Below are positions 53,143 through 55,915 of a stretch of 55,915 nt of DNA, piece after piece. The translations under genes were made by a program, and so were the position numbers. Origin of the DNA: Planctomycetaceae bacterium (lineage in GTDB: Bacteria; Planctomycetota; Planctomycetia; Planctomycetales; Planctomycetaceae); contig JACKHO010000010.1 of assembly GCA_020638955.1 (NCBI GenBank), positions 225,001 to 280,915 of the forward strand, read 5' to 3'. The notes beneath the pieces are model-generated. The model saw only the letters and a program-made list of their open reading frames with translations. It had not been told where the DNA came from and searched no databases. Numbering within the stretch: the first letter of the stretch is position 1; every line of letters starts with the position of its first letter.

Positions 53143-54603
53143 ATGAATCGTTTGTTCGCACTGTTCGTTTCGTGCATTTGCCTGTCATCTGTCGCGCAGG
53201 CCGGGCGGCCGAATGTGGTGTTTATTCTGTGTGATGACCTGGGTTATGGGGATGTGCATTGTCTGGCGCCGGAGACGAGTAAGATTCCGACTCCCTCGGT
53301 CGACAAGCTGGCCAGCGAAGGGATGGTGTTTATTGATGCTCATTCCGGGTCGTCGGTGTGTTCGCCGACTCGGTACGGCCTCATGACCGGTCGGTACAGT
53401 TGGCGGACGCGGTTGCAGAAGGGGGTGGTCACCGGATTTGCTCCGAGTCTCATAGCGGCTGATCGGCCGACGGTGGGGAGTTTTCTCAAAGGGCAGAGGT
53501 ATCACACGGCTGTCATTGGAAAGTGGCATTTGGATTTCGAGTACCTTAATCCCGAGACGCAGGAGGCGTATTCACCGAAAGAACATGATCTGCCGCCGGT
53601 GGGGGCTGTCATTCCGGACGGGCCGACGCACCGGGGTTTTGATTACTACCACGGGTTTCATCATGCCCGGAATATGAAGGCTGTCATCGAGAATGGTCGG
53701 GTTGTGGAGCATGACGAAGAAATCAACATGCTGCCTCGCCTGACGCGAAAGGCCGTTGAGTACATCGAGTCTCGGAAAGATGAACAGTCACCGTTCTTTC
53801 TGTACTTGCCACTCGGTTCGCCGCATACCCCCATTCTGCCGAGTCCTGAGTGGCAGGGGAAAAGCGGACTGGGTGACTACGGTGATTTCGTCATGCAGAC
53901 CGAGAATGTCGTGGGTGAAGTGTCGGCGGCGCTGGAAAGAATTGGGGCGACGAACAACACGCTGGTGATTTTTTCGAGTGACAATGGCTGCTCGAAGGCA
54001 GCGGGTATTCAGGAGCTGGCGAAGCAGGGGCACATGGTCAGCGCGTGGATGCGTGGCTCGAAGGCGGACTTGTGGGATGGTGGACATCGCGTACCGTTCA
54101 TTGTGCGGTGGCCGGGCGTTGTTGATCCTGGTAGCACGTGCAGTCAACTCATATGTCTGACCGACCTGTTTGCGACGTTGGGAGATATTACGGAAACGGA
54201 GTTGCCCTCAGGAAGTTGTGAAGACAGTGTCAGCTTTCTGCCCGCGTTGCGTGGCGAGGAGATTGAGTCCTCGCGAAAAGGTGTGGTGCATCACTCGATT
54301 AGCGGTCACTTCGGGTATCGAACCGGCGAATGGAAACTGCTGCTGGCGCGTGGCTCCGGTGGGTGGACGTCACCGACCGAAAAGCAGGTCGATGAATCAG
54401 TCCCGGAAGGACAGCTCTACCATTTGGGTGACGACCCCGGCGAAACCAACAATCTTTATGAATCACGCCCCGAGGTTGTGGAAAAGCTGCTGAAGCAACT
54501 GAGACAGGACGTCCAGGGCGGCCGCAGCACGAAGGGTGGTGCGTCGAAGAACGATGTGAAGCAAATTCAGCTTTGGAAGAACCGGGCAGGGATGAGGAAG
54601 TAG
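53143..54603 (+). CDS. Sulfatase (arylsulfatase A family), secreted
   Basis: 486 residues from the ATG at 53143 (AAGG 8 nt upstream). Signal peptide (LFALFVSCICLSSVAQA), metal site LCDDLGYGD, and the sulfatase signature CSPTRYGLMTGR (about 73-84), where the cysteine becomes formylglycine. Further family elements include GKWHLDF, FFLYLPLGSPHTP, SDNGCSKAAG and RWPGVVDPG. It cleaves sulfate esters, most likely from algal or other polysaccharides. Planctomycetes carry many such genes. A hairpin follows. Confidence 0.93.
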   Translation: MNRLFALFVSCICLSSVAQAGRPNVVFILCDDLGYGDVHCLAPETSKIPTPSVDKLASEGMVFIDAHSGSSVCSPTRYGLMTGRYSWRTRLQKGVVTGFAPSLIAADRPTVGSFLKGQRYHTAVIGKWHLDFEYLNPETQEAYSPKEHDLPPVGAVIPDGPTHRGFDYYHGFHHARNMKAVIENGRVVEHDEEINMLPRLTRKAVEYIESRKDEQSPFFLYLPLGSPHTPILPSPEWQGKSGLGDYGDFVMQTENVVGEVSAALERIGATNNTLVIFSSDNGCSKAAGIQELAKQGHMVSAWMRGSKADLWDGGHRVPFIVRWPGVVDPGSTCSQLICLTDLFATLGDITETELPSGSCEDSVSFLPALRGEEIESSRKGVVHHSISGHFGYRTGEWKLLLARGSGGWTSPTEKQVDESVPEGQLYHLGDDPGETNNLYESRPEVVEKLLKQLRQDVQGGRSTKGGASKNDVKQIQLWKNRAGMRK

Positions 54604-54608
54604 GATTG

Positions 54609-54649
54609 AGGAGTCAGGACTGGTGGTCCAGTGAAAGGGCATGACTCCT
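54609..54649. terminator. Hairpin after the sulfatase gene
   Basis: AGGAGTCA (54609-54616) and TGACTCCT (54642-54649) are exact inverted copies with an inner stem ACTGG / CCAGT (54619-54632). No T-tract follows. It separates the sulfatase from the TIR genes. Confidence 0.55.
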
Positions 54650-54791
54650 GCTGGTCAAGTTCCCTGATTTTGGGCAAATCCCTCGTGGGATCTGTGTCAA
54701 ATGGTTAGACTAGTAGGGCAGCGAGGACAAGTCGTGCCATTCATTAGTCACGATTCGATTTGTTCGAAAGCAGGACACAAGGGCTGACCTG

Positions 54792-55241
54792 ATGGCGAAG
54801 AAAAAAACGAAGTCTCCTAGAGGGAACAAGAGTGCCAAAAGGACACGTCGTGGTCCGAATTATCAAGTCTTCGTGAGTCACGCGACGGCAGACAAATGGA
54901 TTGCCACGACATTTTGTGAGAAGATAGACGCAACTGGAGCAACTTCCTTTCGTGACGATAGGGACATCAATGGTGGTGACAGTATTCCAGAGACGATTCG
55001 TACAGAAATACAGGTGTCTCGCGAATTGGTGGTGTTGCTATCGCCGGAATCAATCGAACGCCCTTGGGTATTGTTGGAAGTCGGGGCTGCTTGGGGCCGA
55101 CGAAAGAACTACAGAATTGTTCCCGTACTTTGCCATGTGTCGTTTGATGCGATTCCAGATATAATCGAGGGGAAGAAGGCGTTTCACATCAACGACTTCG
55201 ACAATTACTTGGCGGAGCTCAAACGTCGGGTGAGGAACTAA
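54792..55241 (+). CDS. TIR-domain protein 1
   Basis: 149 residues, almost only a TIR domain. A basic N-terminal tail (KKKTKSPRGNKSAKRTRR, nucleic-acid- or membrane-binding in appearance), then strand A with YQVFVSHATADK (about 24-35), RDDRDINGGDSI (BB-loop region, about 54-65), and the alpha-C segment PWVLLEVGAAWG with a glutamate (about 96) in the place of the catalytic Glu of TIR NADases. No transmembrane or effector domain. Its stop codon TAA overlaps the ATG of the next TIR gene by one base, so translation is coupled. The genes appear more AT-rich than the neighbourhood, suggesting transfer. Confidence 0.88.
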   Translation: MAKKKTKSPRGNKSAKRTRRGPNYQVFVSHATADKWIATTFCEKIDATGATSFRDDRDINGGDSIPETIRTEIQVSRELVVLLSPESIERPWVLLEVGAAWGRRKNYRIVPVLCHVSFDAIPDIIEGKKAFHINDFDNYLAELKRRVRN

Positions 55242-55858
55242 TGTCAACAGCAACTCCAACATACGATGTCTTTGTTTCACACAGCCTTCGAGATCGAGAA
55301 TTTGCGGCGGATATCGCCGATCGTCTCGCGGCGGAAGGTCTGCAGCCATTTTACGACGCTAGTGTTCCAATTGGTGAAGACTTGAGCAAGGCGATTTGGG
55401 ACGCACTCGCTGAGAGTCGGGCCTTTATCGTAATTGTGTCCCCGGAATCGACTCCTGATGCAATGGGGATGGTTGAATTGGGGGCTGCGACGGCATGGCA
55501 TAAACCGATTTTTGTTCTATTGAATGGCCCGGCGTCTTCACGATTGCCCGAGGCACTTCAGCAGTATCAAGCGTATCCTCGCAATCGTGTCGATGAAGTT
55601 TTGGCAAACATCCGACAGACATTCGAACCAATCACGGACGAAGATCGGGAGTTGCTTGCCCAGATTTATGGTGACATTAATGTTCCAGCGGACAGACTCA
55701 GTCAGTCGCCGCGGGAACTTCAAGAAGTCGTAAGCAGATTCAACGCCGGTACCAAGAAACAACTCTCTGGCACGCGAATTCTGTCTGAGTTGCTGAGAAT
55801 GCGAAAGCAATCGAAGCTTCCCCGCCTAAGTATTCGACGTCGAACAACTAAGCGGTGA
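55241..55858 (+). CDS. TIR-domain protein 2
   Basis: 205 residues. TIR domain at about 7-115 (YDVFVSHSLRDREFAADIAD, FYDASVPIGEDL, 'AFIVIVSPES', GMVELGAATAW with Glu about 79 at the NADase position). It is followed by a helical C-terminus of about 90 residues ending in a basic tail (RLSIRRRTTKR). It starts on the last base of the preceding TIR gene's stop. The two domains differ clearly in sequence, so this is not a recent duplication. No nuclease, STING, SAVED or NLR module is fused; any downstream partner lies past 55915. Confidence 0.88.
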   Translation: MSTATPTYDVFVSHSLRDREFAADIADRLAAEGLQPFYDASVPIGEDLSKAIWDALAESRAFIVIVSPESTPDAMGMVELGAATAWHKPIFVLLNGPASSRLPEALQQYQAYPRNRVDEVLANIRQTFEPITDEDRELLAQIYGDINVPADRLSQSPRELQEVVSRFNAGTKKQLSGTRILSELLRMRKQSKLPRLSIRRRTTKR

Positions 55859-55915
55859 CGCAGGGCAGGCAGCCGACATGTTGTGAGAAATGCGGGTCAA
55901 GCGGCTTCCGTCCTA

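Noticed and set aside
1..55915. tRNA or rRNA genes
   Set aside because: All intergenic regions were read for T-loop/CCA-like patterns and rRNA cores; none was convincing.

Overview
The window (55.9 kb, moderately GC-rich, with many GTG/TTG starts) comes from a bacterium of the phylum Planctomycetota. The evidence is several DUF1559 proteins, a sulfatase, a DUF1080 (3-keto-disaccharide hydrolase) domain, a CRTAC1-type FG-GAP/ASPIC-UnbV protein next to a multiheme cytochrome/TPR protein, an extracellular protein with the N-terminal 'LxxxxLLAG' motif, DUF3500, DUF5658, and many small zinc-ribbon + acidic linker + membrane proteins. I cannot name a genus. No rRNA, tRNA, CRISPR array, prophage or intact insertion sequence was seen. 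About 48 protein genes are supported.

Left part (1-21 kb): the 3' end of a DUF3500 gene; a short DnaA-like ATPase without domains I-II; a MoaD/ThiS protein; three tandem DUF1559 paralogues with acidic N-termini facing a fourth, zinc-ribbon-headed relative; SufE; a membrane-anchored vWA protein; a CRTAC1 protein downstream of a five-heme cytochrome c/TPR membrane protein; a PA-IL-like secreted protein and an ABC-2 permease; an M24 peptidase; a ParE-type toxin-antitoxin pair; and a UvrC lacking its usual C-terminus.

Middle (21-41 kb): an enoyl-CoA hydratase-like protein lacking both catalytic glutamates; a Kelch/mutarotase-sodium symporter fusion; an ammonium transporter with a very good sigma-54 promoter 145 nt upstream; inositol monophosphatase-birA; then the classical phoH-pgpH-ybeY-corC cluster, closed by an intrinsic terminator; a secreted STN-like protein; a UbiA/MqnP-type prenyltransferase; a multi-zinc-ribbon protein; a DUF1080-FKBP fusion; and a GspE/PilB-type ATPase standing alone.

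Right part (41-56 kb) is more accessory in character. It holds a DUF4236 protein, mscL with a zinc-ribbon tail inside a cluster of palindromic repeats, a coiled-coil membrane protein with a possible OB/cold-shock-like tail, a DmfA2-like Tat-exported protein next to a seven-bladed-looking FG-GAP protein, small lipoproteins and membrane proteins, a stand-alone LexA-type DNA-binding domain, a GspG-like pseudopilin, an arylsulfatase, and two overlapping TIR-only genes at the edge. The TIR pair is the best candidate for an incompletely described (possibly anti-phage NADase) system, and its downstream partner, if any, lies outside the window.
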